This document shows positions 34,747-43,772 of a DNA stretch of 64,000 nt, in pieces. The notes under the pieces were generated by a model, which made no database searches, was not told the origin of the DNA, and saw only the letters and a list, made by a program, of their open reading frames with translations. The stretch lies in contig NZ_CP025803.1 of NCBI RefSeq assembly GCF_003352065.1, positions 2,335,574 through 2,399,573 on the forward strand, in the 5' to 3' direction. Each line of letters begins with the position of its first letter. Within the stretch, counting starts at the first letter, position 1. Both the position numbers and the translations under genes were made by a program. This stretch comes from Sulfitobacter sp. SK011. GTDB lineage: Bacteria; Pseudomonadota; Alphaproteobacteria; Rhodobacterales; Rhodobacteraceae.

Positions 34747-37106
34747 GTAGCAGTCTTGCCTTTTGGTGTCTTTGTCGCTTTGAGCGGCCCTGCCCCGGTC
34801 AGCGCCTCCGGGTTACGGATCCACAGATCACGCTGTGCAAAGGGTATCTCGATCTTTTCTGCAGCAAATCGTTCGGCGATGGCGTGGTTCACGTCATTTT
34901 TGACAATCATCATCCAGTTCACATCCCTCAGCATCATCCGAACCTCAAACTCCAATGCGTCTGCACCAAAATTCATGAACACAACGTTCGGCGGCGGAGT
35001 GCTCAATACCATGGGCTGAGCTTCGGCGATTTCCTGAAGGATCTTGTCGACCCGCCGGGTGTCGGTGCCGTACGCCACGCCAACTGAAACGATGACACGT
35101 CCCACTGTGTTGCCACGGGTATAATTCGTGACGGTCCCACTGACCAAATCCGCGTTGGGCACGATCACATCCGTGCGGTCAAAGGTTTCAATCCGGGTGG
35201 ACCGGACAGAGATGTCGCGCACATAGCCCATCTGGCCACCAACCTCGATCCAGTCCCCTTGTGAGATCGGGCGTTCGATCAACAGGATAATGCCAGATAC
35301 GAAGTTGCTGACGATGTTCTGCAAGCCAAAACCAATGCCGACCGACAATGCACCAGCGACAATTGCAAGCGATGACAGATCAATGCCCGCACCGGTGATG
35401 GCAGCCAATGCCGCAAGAAAAATACCGACATAACCCAGCCCCGAAACAATCGCATTCTGACCGCCGATATCTATCTTGGTTTTCGGCAAAACGTTGCTGC
35501 GCAACATGCTTTGAATGAGCCGCGTCAGGACGTAGCCCACAACAAAGATTATTGCGAATTTCAGGAAATCGGTGGGCGAAATCCGGCTTTCACCAACGGC
35601 GAACCCACGGCCAACAGCTGTCCACAGCTCAGAAAGGTCCGTGGGCCGCGCCCCCCAAAGCAGCGCCAGAACCGGCAACGCCAGAAGCAACAAGACAATG
35701 CCAAAAACGACCGACATCAGCGCATCACGTGCCTGAATGCCCTGCCCTGTGATTGCGCCATAGACATCGGTCAGGAATCGTTGCAGCGTCATCAACAGGC
35801 CAAAAATGACAATCGACATGACATAGGGTTGCAGTATCGCCTCAGCGACACCGAGATAGCCAAAGCCAATCAGAACAGGTGTCAGACAGGACACCACGAT
35901 GGCCCCGACGCCAATGCTGCGGACCACTTTGGTGTGTGTTGACACACGCGCTTCCGCCCCGGTTTGTTCTGGTTCAGATGGCTCTGTGTACCCCTTCAAA
36001 ATGACGCCAAGCTGATACAGGGCGAAACAGATGATCAGATAGGTGATCAAGGCAATGACCGGGACTGTGCTGGGTGCCGGGTCGGACCCCTCAAGTATCT
36101 GGGTCAGGACCACATCAATGATGATCGCGACAGTGATCACACTGACACAGGACCGTGCCTTTTTGCGCGCCAATTGGCTGAGCAGCAGCAGCGCCTCATC
36201 ATCAGCTTTTGAGAAAACCCGTTCAGCAACCCAGCGAAACCCCAGCATCAACCCGCCAATGATTGGCACCAGCATGAGCACCTCATTGCCACGCTGGCCC
36301 AGAATGCCCGTAACACCGACGGAGAGTGCAACGCTCGACAGGCCCACCAACGGAAAGAGAATACGCAGCAGCGAAACCAGAAACCGCCAAATCCCAAAAC
36401 CACGCGCGCCAAACCGTTCCAGCCGCCCCACGATCCTTGTGGCCCAGCTTCGGCCGCGCACAATCAGCACCAAGCCGATGACCATCGACAACACGACAAT
36501 CAGGCCATTCTCACGTAATTTATCCCACCTTTCAGCACCGTCTTTTTGATCATTTTGCGCCCATATCTCAACGGTTGCCCGCTGCAGGTCGGCCCATGCC
36601 TGCGGCCAATGCACCGGGTTCAGTGGCGTGGGAGAAATCGTCAAAAGCTTGTTGGTCTGTCGGTCGCGCAGCAGCTGATCGATTTGCCGCACCAGCCCAT
36701 CGGCCTCAAGAAAGGACGCCTCAGCCTTTTGAACCGGGGCAAGTAACGCATTGAGCTGCGCAGTCAGGTCTTCGCGTTTGGCCGCAATGCTTGGGTCTTC
36801 TGGGACCGCATTATCGCCTTCCGGCGGTGTTCCCAAGGCGGCCACCTGTTCGCGAAGGGTCGCAATCCGGTCCGCATTTGCGTTTCGTGCGGCATCAAAT
36901 TCCGCGCGGTATTCGGCGATCCTCTCGCGTATGGCTTCGAACGTCTCATCGCTCAGAGAGTCGTTTAGGATCGATTCCTCCGCACGCAGGGCCAGGACAT
37001 TGTAGCGCTCAAGATCCTCGCTCAGATCATTCTGGGCAAATGTCGCGGTGACAAGCGTGACGACAAACCCAATCGCCAGCACAACTTGGATCAGCAGGTT
37101 TTTCAT
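34743..37106 (-). CDS. Mechanosensitive ion channel with DUF3772 N-terminus (large MscS type)
   Basis: A 787-residue inner-membrane protein. After a signal sequence (LIQVVLAIGFVVTLVTATFA) comes a periplasmic coiled-coil DUF3772 region to about 190, then a series of about ten transmembrane segments and the MscS core: pore helix GALSVGIGFGLQNIVSNFVS and the beta domain EVGGQMGYVRDISVRSTRI. It opens on membrane tension to release solutes. Coupled by overlap to cysK before it and alaX behind it. Confidence 0.9.
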   Translation of the reverse strand: MKNLLIQVVLAIGFVVTLVTATFAQNDLSEDLERYNVLALRAEESILNDSLSDETFEAIRERIAEYRAEFDAARNANADRIATLREQVAALGTPPEGDNAVPEDPSIAAKREDLTAQLNALLAPVQKAEASFLEADGLVRQIDQLLRDRQTNKLLTISPTPLNPVHWPQAWADLQRATVEIWAQNDQKDGAERWDKLRENGLIVVLSMVIGLVLIVRGRSWATRIVGRLERFGARGFGIWRFLVSLLRILFPLVGLSSVALSVGVTGILGQRGNEVLMLVPIIGGLMLGFRWVAERVFSKADDEALLLLSQLARKKARSCVSVITVAIIIDVVLTQILEGSDPAPSTVPVIALITYLIICFALYQLGVILKGYTEPSEPEQTGAEARVSTHTKVVRSIGVGAIVVSCLTPVLIGFGYLGVAEAILQPYVMSIVIFGLLMTLQRFLTDVYGAITGQGIQARDALMSVVFGIVLLLLALPVLALLWGARPTDLSELWTAVGRGFAVGESRISPTDFLKFAIIFVVGYVLTRLIQSMLRSNVLPKTKIDIGGQNAIVSGLGYVGIFLAALAAITGAGIDLSSLAIVAGALSVGIGFGLQNIVSNFVSGIILLIERPISQGDWIEVGGQMGYVRDISVRSTRIETFDRTDVIVPNADLVSGTVTNYTRGNTVGRVIVSVGVAYGTDTRRVDKILQEIAEAQPMVLSTPPPNVVFMNFGADALEFEVRMMLRDVNWMMIVKNDVNHAIAERFAAEKIEIPFAQRDLWIRNPEALTGAGPLKATKTPKGKTAT

Positions 37107-38137
37107 ACGTCTTCAAACACGCCGGGGATCGAGGCAGGCGCGCGGTCCAGCCAACCGGGGGTCGGAAGGCCCTTTTCAGCCAGGAATTCAGGATTGAACA
37201 GTTTCGACTGATACCGAGTGCCGAAGTCGCACAGGATGGTGACGATCGTATGTCCCGGCCCCATATCGCGGGCCATCCGCATGGCCCCGGCAACGTTGAT
37301 GCCGGATGACGCACCCAGACACAGTCCCTCGTGTTCCAGCAAATCAAACACCACCGGCAGCGCCTCGGCGTCGGAGACATTATAGCAGAAATCCGGCTTC
37401 AATCCTTCGAGGTTCTTGGTGATGCGCGCCTGCCCGATGCCTTCAGCAATCGACCCGCCTTCGCTCGCCAGCTCACCAGTCGTGTAATAGCTGTAAAGTG
37501 CGGCACCATCAGGATCAGCCAGCGCGATTTTTACACCCTTGGGCTGCAGCGCCATTGCAACGCCAGCCAATGTCCCACCTGACCCGACGGCACAGCAAAA
37601 TCCGTCGACCTTGCCATCGGTTTGTTCCCAGATCTCTGGCCCGGTTGTTTCGATATGGGCCTGACGGTTGGCGACATTGTCAAATTGGTTGGCCCAGATC
37701 ACGCCTTCATTGGTGGTGCGTGCGAGTTCTTTGGCAAGCCGTTCTGAATAGCGCACAAAATTGTTGGGGTTCCGGTAAGGGGCGGCGGGCACCTGCACCA
37801 GTTCTGCGCCCGCCAACCGCAGCATGTCTTTCTTTTCCTGCGACTGGGTTTCGGGGATCACGATGACCGTTTTGAACCCCATCGACGCACCAACCAGCGC
37901 AAGGCCGATGCCGGTGTTTCCGGCTGTTCCTTCAACAATGGTGCCGCCGGGCTTCAGCGTGCCCTTGGCAACGGCGTCACGAATAATGAACAGCGCGGCG
38001 CGGTCTTTGACGGATTGGCCGGGGTTCATGAATTCGGCCTTGCCGTAAATTTCGCAACCGGTTTGCTCACTGGCCTTTCTCAGCCGGATCAAAGGTGTGT
38101 TTCCGATGGCCTGCGCCAGATCATTCGCGACGTGCAT
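37103..38137 (-). CDS. cysK: Cysteine synthase, trg-locus CysK
   Basis: A 344-residue PLP enzyme of the OAS sulfhydrylase fold. The PLP lysine is in NPGQSVKDRAA, the phosphate loop is GSGGTLAG, and the substrate loop reads EGTAGNTGIG where CysK of E. coli has PTSGNTG; the C-terminal segment CDFGTRYQSKLFNPEF is typical of this subgroup. It makes cysteine from O-acetylserine and sulfide. ATG 38137 has GGGGG in front; a TTG four codons upstream is the only alternative. In R. sphaeroides a cysK next to trgAB contributes to tellurite resistance, and the gene order here is the same. Confidence 0.88.
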   Translation of the reverse strand: MHVANDLAQAIGNTPLIRLRKASEQTGCEIYGKAEFMNPGQSVKDRAALFIIRDAVAKGTLKPGGTIVEGTAGNTGIGLALVGASMGFKTVIVIPETQSQEKKDMLRLAGAELVQVPAAPYRNPNNFVRYSERLAKELARTTNEGVIWANQFDNVANRQAHIETTGPEIWEQTDGKVDGFCCAVGSGGTLAGVAMALQPKGVKIALADPDGAALYSYYTTGELASEGGSIAEGIGQARITKNLEGLKPDFCYNVSDAEALPVVFDLLEHEGLCLGASSGINVAGAMRMARDMGPGHTIVTILCDFGTRYQSKLFNPEFLAEKGLPTPGWLDRAPASIPGVFEDV

Positions 38138-38188
38138 GGATGCCCCCAAATCAAGTTGCCTTTGGTGTATCCGCAGCCCCAGTTAACC

Positions 38189-39298
38189 TCAAGCCTTCAA
38201 CCTTAACCTCGCGCGGTTGTGGGCCAGCCAGTAAGCGGCCAAAACCAGCGGTGCATTCCCCGCGCCATAGCCGGTGACCAATGCCATCAGCGCCTCAAAA
38301 CTCAGGAAATGCGAACGGATGTCTTCGCCCTCACTGTCCAGGCCACCTGTGCCCTGTGCCACATCCGGCAAATCGGCCAAGCCTACGAAAATATAATGAA
38401 ACTCGGTTGAATTGCCCGGCGACGCATAGACCTCAGCCACTTTTTCAAGCGAACGCACGCTCAGCCCCGCCTCTTCCTGCGCTTCGCGCACCACGGCCTG
38501 TTCTGGTGTTTCGCCCGGGTCAATGTGGCCCGCGATCGGCTCCAACTGCCAAACCGAGGCATCACCGCGCGCAAGCGGTCCCATCCGTATCTGTTCCACC
38601 AGCAGCACCCGGTCCCGGACCGGATCATAGGGCAGCACGATCCCGGCGTCCGCCCCCAAAAAAACCGCGCGATCCAGCGGTTCGGTCATTTTTCCGTCAA
38701 ACCGTTCGTGTCGCAGCAGGATGTCATCCAAGGCAAAGAAATGCGCATAGCTGCGTTTGCGATCCATCACCTCAACCCTGCCATGCATCGTCCTTTCCCC
38801 ATGTAAAGAGTTCGCCGCATGTACCTTTGATCCTGCGCGTCTGCGGATCATCGGGAACATCCCCGCCACCTCATCGCGGGTTTTAACGCCCATATACCCC
38901 ATGACCTCGACCGCGGCATGGCAAGAAAGGGCAGCCCATTTGGCCTCCCAGGCGCTCAACAGCCACGGACCATCCGGCGTCCACATGCCCGGTTGCGGCA
39001 CATAGACCTCGGCCTTCTGCCCATCTGATAGCTCGACCTGCACCAGATCATAGGCAAAACTACCCTCGTAAAAATCCAGTCGCGCGATGTCATCATCACT
39101 GAGACCGCGGACCAACAGACCCTCTGCCCTGTCGCCGATAGAGGGTGCAATCATCGGAAACGGCCCCTCGGCCACCGAAGACACCAGAAAATCCGGCAGG
39201 TGTGCAGGCGTCACATCAAGCATTCCTGCCCCGCGCCCCATCACAATTTCCAACAAGGGCACATGCCGCAGCGTGCCATAAAAAAACAGGTTTTTCAT
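38189..39298 (-). CDS. trgB: TrgB-like fusion of gamma-glutamylcyclotransferase-like and Nudix domains
   Basis: A 369-residue fusion. Residues 1-110 start MKNLFFYGTLRHVPLLEIVM, the GGCT/AIG2 fold with its YGTLR motif. The C-terminal half is a Nudix hydrolase of the ADP-ribose pyrophosphatase group: GHIDPGETPEQAVVREAQEE then AGL matches G-x5-E-x7-REUxEExGU. It lies between trgA and cysK, as in the tellurite-resistance locus of Rhodobacter sphaeroides. The biochemical substrates are not known. ATG 39298 is chosen since it gives the GGCT N-terminus; the frame is open to 39325 inside trgA. Confidence 0.85.
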   Translation of the reverse strand: MKNLFFYGTLRHVPLLEIVMGRGAGMLDVTPAHLPDFLVSSVAEGPFPMIAPSIGDRAEGLLVRGLSDDDIARLDFYEGSFAYDLVQVELSDGQKAEVYVPQPGMWTPDGPWLLSAWEAKWAALSCHAAVEVMGYMGVKTRDEVAGMFPMIRRRAGSKVHAANSLHGERTMHGRVEVMDRKRSYAHFFALDDILLRHERFDGKMTEPLDRAVFLGADAGIVLPYDPVRDRVLLVEQIRMGPLARGDASVWQLEPIAGHIDPGETPEQAVVREAQEEAGLSVRSLEKVAEVYASPGNSTEFHYIFVGLADLPDVAQGTGGLDSEGEDIRSHFLSFEALMALVTGYGAGNAPLVLAAYWLAHNRARLRLKA

Positions 39299-39302
39299 CC
39301 GG

Positions 39303-39743
39303 TTAGCGCCAGCGGTTGCCGGCATATTCGGTCACAAGACCGCTGACCACTGCCCCGACGAGCAAAAACAGCCCAATCGGTACCGTTGCGATCATCTGGC
39401 CAAACTCTGCTCCGATTTGAAAGATGGCGACTATCGCCTCCATCGCGTTGTCATAGCGGTTTTTCATCGCAAGGCGCACCATTTCGTTGCAGGCCTGCAC
39501 GCCGATCCCCCAAAGCATCATGACAAACACCCCGGTCAGACCGTTGTTGATTGCAGCGGTGGTGCCGCGTCCCACCCGCCGACCCATGACGATCCAGCCC
39601 GCTAAAAGGCCTATGATGATGTTCAGTGGTACGAAATAGCCAAAATCGGTGCTTTCAGGCATCAAGGGCATCACCATGCCGGACACGATAAACGCAACGA
39701 TCGCCAGACATATGGCGGCCACCAAACGCGCGGCTGTGGGCAT
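39303..39743 (-). CDS. trgA: TrgA-family membrane protein (tellurite resistance associated)
   Basis: A 146-residue protein with four hydrophobic segments: LVAAICLAIVAFIVSGMVM, FVPLNIIIGLLAGWIVMG, LTGVFVMMLWGIGVQA and VPIGLFLLVGAVVSGLV. It matches the TrgA family by topology, the GRRVGRG loop and position in front of trgB and cysK. TrgA was linked to tellurite resistance in Rhodobacter, but mechanism is unknown. The gap to cfa before it is 29 bp. Confidence 0.85.
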   Translation of the reverse strand: MPTAARLVAAICLAIVAFIVSGMVMPLMPESTDFGYFVPLNIIIGLLAGWIVMGRRVGRGTTAAINNGLTGVFVMMLWGIGVQACNEMVRLAMKNRYDNAMEAIVAIFQIGAEFGQMIATVPIGLFLLVGAVVSGLVTEYAGNRWR

Positions 39744-39772
39744 GGGAAGGCTCCTCTTACGGTCATTCGACC

Positions 39773-40990
39773 CTAAATGGGTCGCCTCACCGTAATCTGC
39801 GTTACATCACAATTTCCACTGTCAAATGTCGCTGCGCAAGAAGTGAGGTAAAAATTCCACATACGGCGAAACCGGTCGTCAAAGCCCATTGCGGTGATCT
39901 GGTCCCATTTCGCATTGAAGGTTTCGTGCCAGCGGCGCAGCGTGATGTCATAGCTTTTGCCAAATTCGATGGACCTATCAACAACAAGACCCGCCTTTTC
40001 CACCTGTTCACGCAGCACCTTTGGGCTGGGCAGCATGCCCCCCGGAAAGATGTACTTTTGGATAAAATCCACACCGCGTTTGTAAACATCCCAGCGCCGG
40101 TGATCGACGGTGATGATCTGAAGCGTCGCGGCCTTGCCCGGTTTCAGCCGCTCGCGGACGGTGTCAAAGTAAGTTGGCCAATACTTTTCGCCCACCGCCT
40201 CAAACATCTCGATGCTGGCGATGCCATCATAGGTCCCCTGTTCGTCGCGGTAATCTTGCAGCTTGAAATCAACAAGGTCTGAAAGCCCTGCATTTTCAAT
40301 ACGTTCCTTGGCATAGCTAAACTGTTCCTGACTGATGGTCAGTCCCGTCACCCGCAGCCCGCGTTCCTTGGCGGCATATTCGGCAAACCCACCCCAGCCG
40401 CAGCCGATTTCAAGCACGTGATCACCCGGCCCGACGCCCATCTGATCCACCATCGAAGCATATTTGGCGGTCTGCGCCGCTTCCAAAGATTGCTGCGCGC
40501 CATCCTCAAAAAGCGCCGAGGAATAGGTCATCGTGTCATCAAGCCAGAGGCCATAAAAGTCATTGCCCAGATCATAGTGATAGCTGATGTTCTTGCGTGC
40601 CTGCGTTTTGTGATTGCGTTGCAGCCAGAACCGGAACTGTTCAAACACCCGCACAAGACCCATACCGGGGAACCCGTCATAGATGTCCTCGTTGTCCGCA
40701 TGCACCAGGTCCATAAAGGCCTGCAAATCGGGTGTGGACCACCATTCATCAAGGTAGGCATCGCAAAAGCCAAGGTCGCCCTCACGGATCAGACGCGCAA
40801 ACAGGTCGTTGTTATGGATCCGCAATTCGGCAACCGGCCCCGGTTTCGCGCCATCCGCGCGAAACGTACGGCCATCGGGCAGGACAAAATCGACCCGCCC
40901 ATGCTGCATGTCGCGCGCCATCGCGTAGACCCGCGTGAAATAGCGCGGCAGGTCTGCCTGTCCTTCGGTGCTGGTTAGATACACGCCCAC
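39773..40990 (-). CDS. cfa: Cyclopropane-fatty-acyl-phospholipid synthase family methyltransferase
   Basis: A 405-residue SAM enzyme that modifies double bonds of membrane phospholipid acyl chains. Landmarks are ISYHYDLGNDFYGLWLDDTM and TYSSALF, SAM motif HVLEIGCGWGGFAEYAA, GLTISQEQ, SIEMFEAVGEKYW and FIQKYIFPGGMLPS. The start is GTG 40990 with AAGGGGA upstream. CFA-type genes belong to the singlet-oxygen regulon in Rhodobacter, and here the gene follows a photolyase by 67 bp. Products other than cyclopropane, such as furan fatty acid precursors, are made by relatives and cannot be excluded. Confidence 0.88.
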   Translation of the reverse strand: MGVYLTSTEGQADLPRYFTRVYAMARDMQHGRVDFVLPDGRTFRADGAKPGPVAELRIHNNDLFARLIREGDLGFCDAYLDEWWSTPDLQAFMDLVHADNEDIYDGFPGMGLVRVFEQFRFWLQRNHKTQARKNISYHYDLGNDFYGLWLDDTMTYSSALFEDGAQQSLEAAQTAKYASMVDQMGVGPGDHVLEIGCGWGGFAEYAAKERGLRVTGLTISQEQFSYAKERIENAGLSDLVDFKLQDYRDEQGTYDGIASIEMFEAVGEKYWPTYFDTVRERLKPGKAATLQIITVDHRRWDVYKRGVDFIQKYIFPGGMLPSPKVLREQVEKAGLVVDRSIEFGKSYDITLRRWHETFNAKWDQITAMGFDDRFRRMWNFYLTSCAATFDSGNCDVTQITVRRPI

Positions 40991-41057
40991 ATCCCCTTGG
41001 TGTTCATTTTCATGCGAGGCGATGCAACTTTATCGCCCCCTGCAATATTAACAAATA

Positions 41058-42482
41058 TTAAAATCCGCGTTCCTCATAAGCGGCGAGTGCCCGCTTGCGG
41101 CCGGCATCCAGCGTCACGATTGGGTCTGGATAGGGATCATCCGGCGACAGGTTCCAACTGCGCGGGATCGCATCAAAAAAAGCCAGCGCATCTTTGTGCG
41201 GGTCGGCGCGCCCTTCGGCAATCCAGCGGCTGACGTAATCGCGGTGCTTGTCAAACTTATCAAGCTGGGTATCGGGGTTAAAAACCCTGAAATAGGGCGA
41301 TGCATCCGGCCCGGACCCTGCCACCCATTGCCAGCCCATCGCGTTGCTGGCCGGATCCCAGTCAATCAGGCATTGCTCAAACCAGTGCTGCCCGACTTTC
41401 CAGTGGGTCATCAGGTGTTTGGTCAGATAGCTTGCGACGATCATCCGTGCCCGATTGTGCACGCGGCCTGTCACATAAAGCTCGCGCATCGCGGCGTCGA
41501 CAAACCTGACCCCGGTGCGCCCCTGTTTCCAGGCAAGCACATGGGCGCTGTCGGCGTCGGTTTTCCAGGGGAACGCATCCCATTCCTCGCGCCAGTTCCC
41601 ATCCAGCATCCGGGGCGTATGGTGCATCAGGTGATAGGCAAATTCACGCCACACCAGTTCCTTGAGGTATTTTTCGGCACCCCGTTTGCCTTCCTGCATG
41701 GCTCTTTGGCCTGCGTGCCAGCATTGATGCGGACTGATTTCACCCAGCGAAAGGTTCTCGGACAGGGCCGAGGTGCCATCAACGCCGGGAATGTCGCGAT
41801 TGTCGCCATAGCCATCCACGACGTCGGCAATGAAGTGACCCAGCCTGCCCTGGGCGGATTGTTCACCAACAAGGGCAAAGGGCTGCACGACCTCGGCCCC
41901 TCGGTTCATCGCCGCACCCATTTGCCAATCGTCCAGCGTATCACTTTCTGGCCAATCTTGAGGCGGGCGGATGTCGCGTGGCGTAGGACGTGGCGTATCC
42001 ACCCCAACGTTTTTTACCGCATTCCAAAACGGTGTGTAGACCCGGTAAAATCCGCCTGTTTTGGTTTCAACGGTCCAGGGCTCAAACATCAGATGGCCAC
42101 CAAACGACCGCGCTTCGATCCCTTCGACCTTGAACGCTTCTTTGATGGAGGTGTCGCGGGCCACAGCCTCAGGATCATAAAGCCGTGACCAATAGATCGA
42201 GGTGGCACCGGTCTGTGCCACAAGCGCGCGCAGCGCCTTCAGCGCCCTGCCGTCGCGGCGTAGGATCAGGCGGCTGCCCTTGTCGGCAAGTGTTTTGCTT
42301 AGCGCTTGCAATCCGAGCCCAAGCCGCCACTTCGGGGCTGCCTCAAGCGTTTCGACCAAACCATCGTAAATGAACACCGGGATCACCGGACGCCCGGTCT
42401 CGCATGCCGCAGTCAGCGCCGCATGATCGCTCAGCCGCAAATCCCGCCGGAACCACAAAATGATCGGTTTTGTGTCATCCAT
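41058..42482 (-). CDS. phrA: DNA photolyase / cryptochrome family protein PhrA
   Basis: A 474-residue flavoprotein with the N-terminal alpha/beta antenna domain (ILWFRRDLRLSDHAAL) and the helical FAD domain: TSALSENLSLGEISPHQCW, YLKELVWREFAYHLMHHTP, VHNRARMIVASYLTKHLM and DPASNAMGWQWVAGSGPDAS. It repairs cyclobutane pyrimidine dimers using light. A sigma-E/ChrR-type promoter candidate lies directly upstream. Length and motifs are those of class I CPD photolyases. Confidence 0.93.
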   Translation of the reverse strand: MDDTKPIILWFRRDLRLSDHAALTAACETGRPVIPVFIYDGLVETLEAAPKWRLGLGLQALSKTLADKGSRLILRRDGRALKALRALVAQTGATSIYWSRLYDPEAVARDTSIKEAFKVEGIEARSFGGHLMFEPWTVETKTGGFYRVYTPFWNAVKNVGVDTPRPTPRDIRPPQDWPESDTLDDWQMGAAMNRGAEVVQPFALVGEQSAQGRLGHFIADVVDGYGDNRDIPGVDGTSALSENLSLGEISPHQCWHAGQRAMQEGKRGAEKYLKELVWREFAYHLMHHTPRMLDGNWREEWDAFPWKTDADSAHVLAWKQGRTGVRFVDAAMRELYVTGRVHNRARMIVASYLTKHLMTHWKVGQHWFEQCLIDWDPASNAMGWQWVAGSGPDASPYFRVFNPDTQLDKFDKHRDYVSRWIAEGRADPHKDALAFFDAIPRSWNLSPDDPYPDPIVTLDAGRKRALAAYEERGF

Positions 42483-42505
42483 TGCCGTTGACCCCTTTTC
42501 CCTTT

Positions 42506-42533
42506 TGCTACGATCTAGGGCAGACGCGGATCA
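42506..42533 (-). promoter_or_regulatory. Candidate RpoE (ChrR-type sigma factor) promoter upstream of phrA
   Basis: On the minus strand TGATCC is followed after 17 bases by TAGCA, 24 bp before the phrA start. It resembles the Rhodobacter sphaeroides RpoE consensus (TGATCC, about 18 bases, TAAG-like). phrA and cfa genes belong to that regulon in R. sphaeroides. Single-site match, not tested. Confidence 0.45.
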
Positions 42534-42548
42534 TTCAAGGCATTGGTT

Positions 42549-43772
42549 TCACAAAACTTCATCCAAGGCAGTCAAAAGCTGATAGACCTCTTCGTGGGTT
42601 GTGTAATGGGTGAAACTGAGGCGCAAAACCCCCTTGGCCGCATCGACGCCCATCGCGCTCAGCGCGCGGCCTGCGTAAAAATCGCCGCCCCCTGCCATAA
42701 TTCCATGTTTCACCAGCGCCTTGGCCACATCTGCGCCGGGGCGGTTCAGGGCCAGAGCAACTGTTGGCGCACGGTCCGTTGCCTCAGAGGGGCCAATCAG
42801 GCGCACTGAATTGCGTGATTTCACCCCGTCAAGCAGCGGTTGCAGCAACTCGGTTTCATGGGCGCGCATCAGATGATGGACAGCAGCGCCACGCGCCGCC
42901 GGGCCTGCATCGCCGCCGACATGATGGGCATAGGCCGCGTCAATGTAATCTGCCATCCCCGCGCAGGCCGCAATCTGTGCATGGTCGGGTCCGGCAGGCG
43001 TAAAGCGCTTGTAAAGCGAACCGCCGTTAAAAACATGGCCCTGATTTGGCAAGAGTTCCGCAAGCGCGCGCCGGATGACCATCAACCCCTGATGTGGCCC
43101 ATAGGTTTTATAGGCCGAAAACAGGTAGATATCCGGCCCCAGCGCCCCCACATCGACAAAACCATGCGGCGCATAAGATACGCCGTCAACGCAGACAAAT
43201 GCACCGGCCGCATGGGAAAGCGCGGTAATTTCTGTCACCGGGTTCACCTGCCCCACGACGTTTGAGCAATGCGGAAAACACACCAGACGCACCTTTTCAT
43301 CCAGCAGATTTTCAAGGTCTGCGGTGTCCAGATGCCCGGTGTCGGGGTCAATGCACCATTCGCGGATCTCAATGCCCCGATCCGCCAACCGACGCCATGG
43401 ACCAGTGTTGGCCTCGTGATCCTGATTGGTAACCACAATCGCCTCACCGGGTTCCAACATCTGGCCAAACGCCTGTGCCAGAACATAGGTGTTTTGCGTG
43501 GTCGAGGGCCCAAAGCTCAGCTCATCCCCAATAACGCCCAAAATCGCCGCCATGCGGGCACGTGCTTCGTCCATTTCCTGCCCCCCCAGCACACTGGGTT
43601 CATAGGGTCCGTAGGGCTGAACCTTGCGTTGGGTGTAAAACCGGAACAGCCGATCAATAACCTGCTTGCAGGTATAGGACCCACCAGCGTTTTCAAAAAA
43701 CGCCTGACCCTTGAGTGAAGGTTCGGCAAATGCGGGAAATTGGGCGCGCACCCATGCGGTATCTAATGTCAT
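42549..43772 (-). CDS. Class V aminotransferase / cysteine desulfurase-like PLP enzyme
   Basis: A 407-residue fold-type I PLP enzyme. The PLP lysine is in FSAYKTYGPHQG; FPHCSNVVGQVNPV and VDGVSYAPHGFVDV are the cofactor-binding segments, and the protein starts RAQFPAFAEPSLKGQAFFEN then AGG, as in desulfurase-like proteins. The SufS/NifS active-site Cys loop (RxGHHCA) is not obvious; near the end GIMAGGGDFYAGRALSAMGV stands there instead, so desulfurase activity is uncertain. It is 66 bp in front of phrA. Confidence 0.75.
   Translation of the reverse strand: MTLDTAWVRAQFPAFAEPSLKGQAFFENAGGSYTCKQVIDRLFRFYTQRKVQPYGPYEPSVLGGQEMDEARARMAAILGVIGDELSFGPSTTQNTYVLAQAFGQMLEPGEAIVVTNQDHEANTGPWRRLADRGIEIREWCIDPDTGHLDTADLENLLDEKVRLVCFPHCSNVVGQVNPVTEITALSHAAGAFVCVDGVSYAPHGFVDVGALGPDIYLFSAYKTYGPHQGLMVIRRALAELLPNQGHVFNGGSLYKRFTPAGPDHAQIAACAGMADYIDAAYAHHVGGDAGPAARGAAVHHLMRAHETELLQPLLDGVKSRNSVRLIGPSEATDRAPTVALALNRPGADVAKALVKHGIMAGGGDFYAGRALSAMGVDAAKGVLRLSFTHYTTHEEVYQLLTALDEVL

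Noticed and set aside
41196..42188. Long plus-strand frame opposite phrA
   Set aside because: phrA has all photolyase motifs; the opposite frame has no domain and typical antisense composition.
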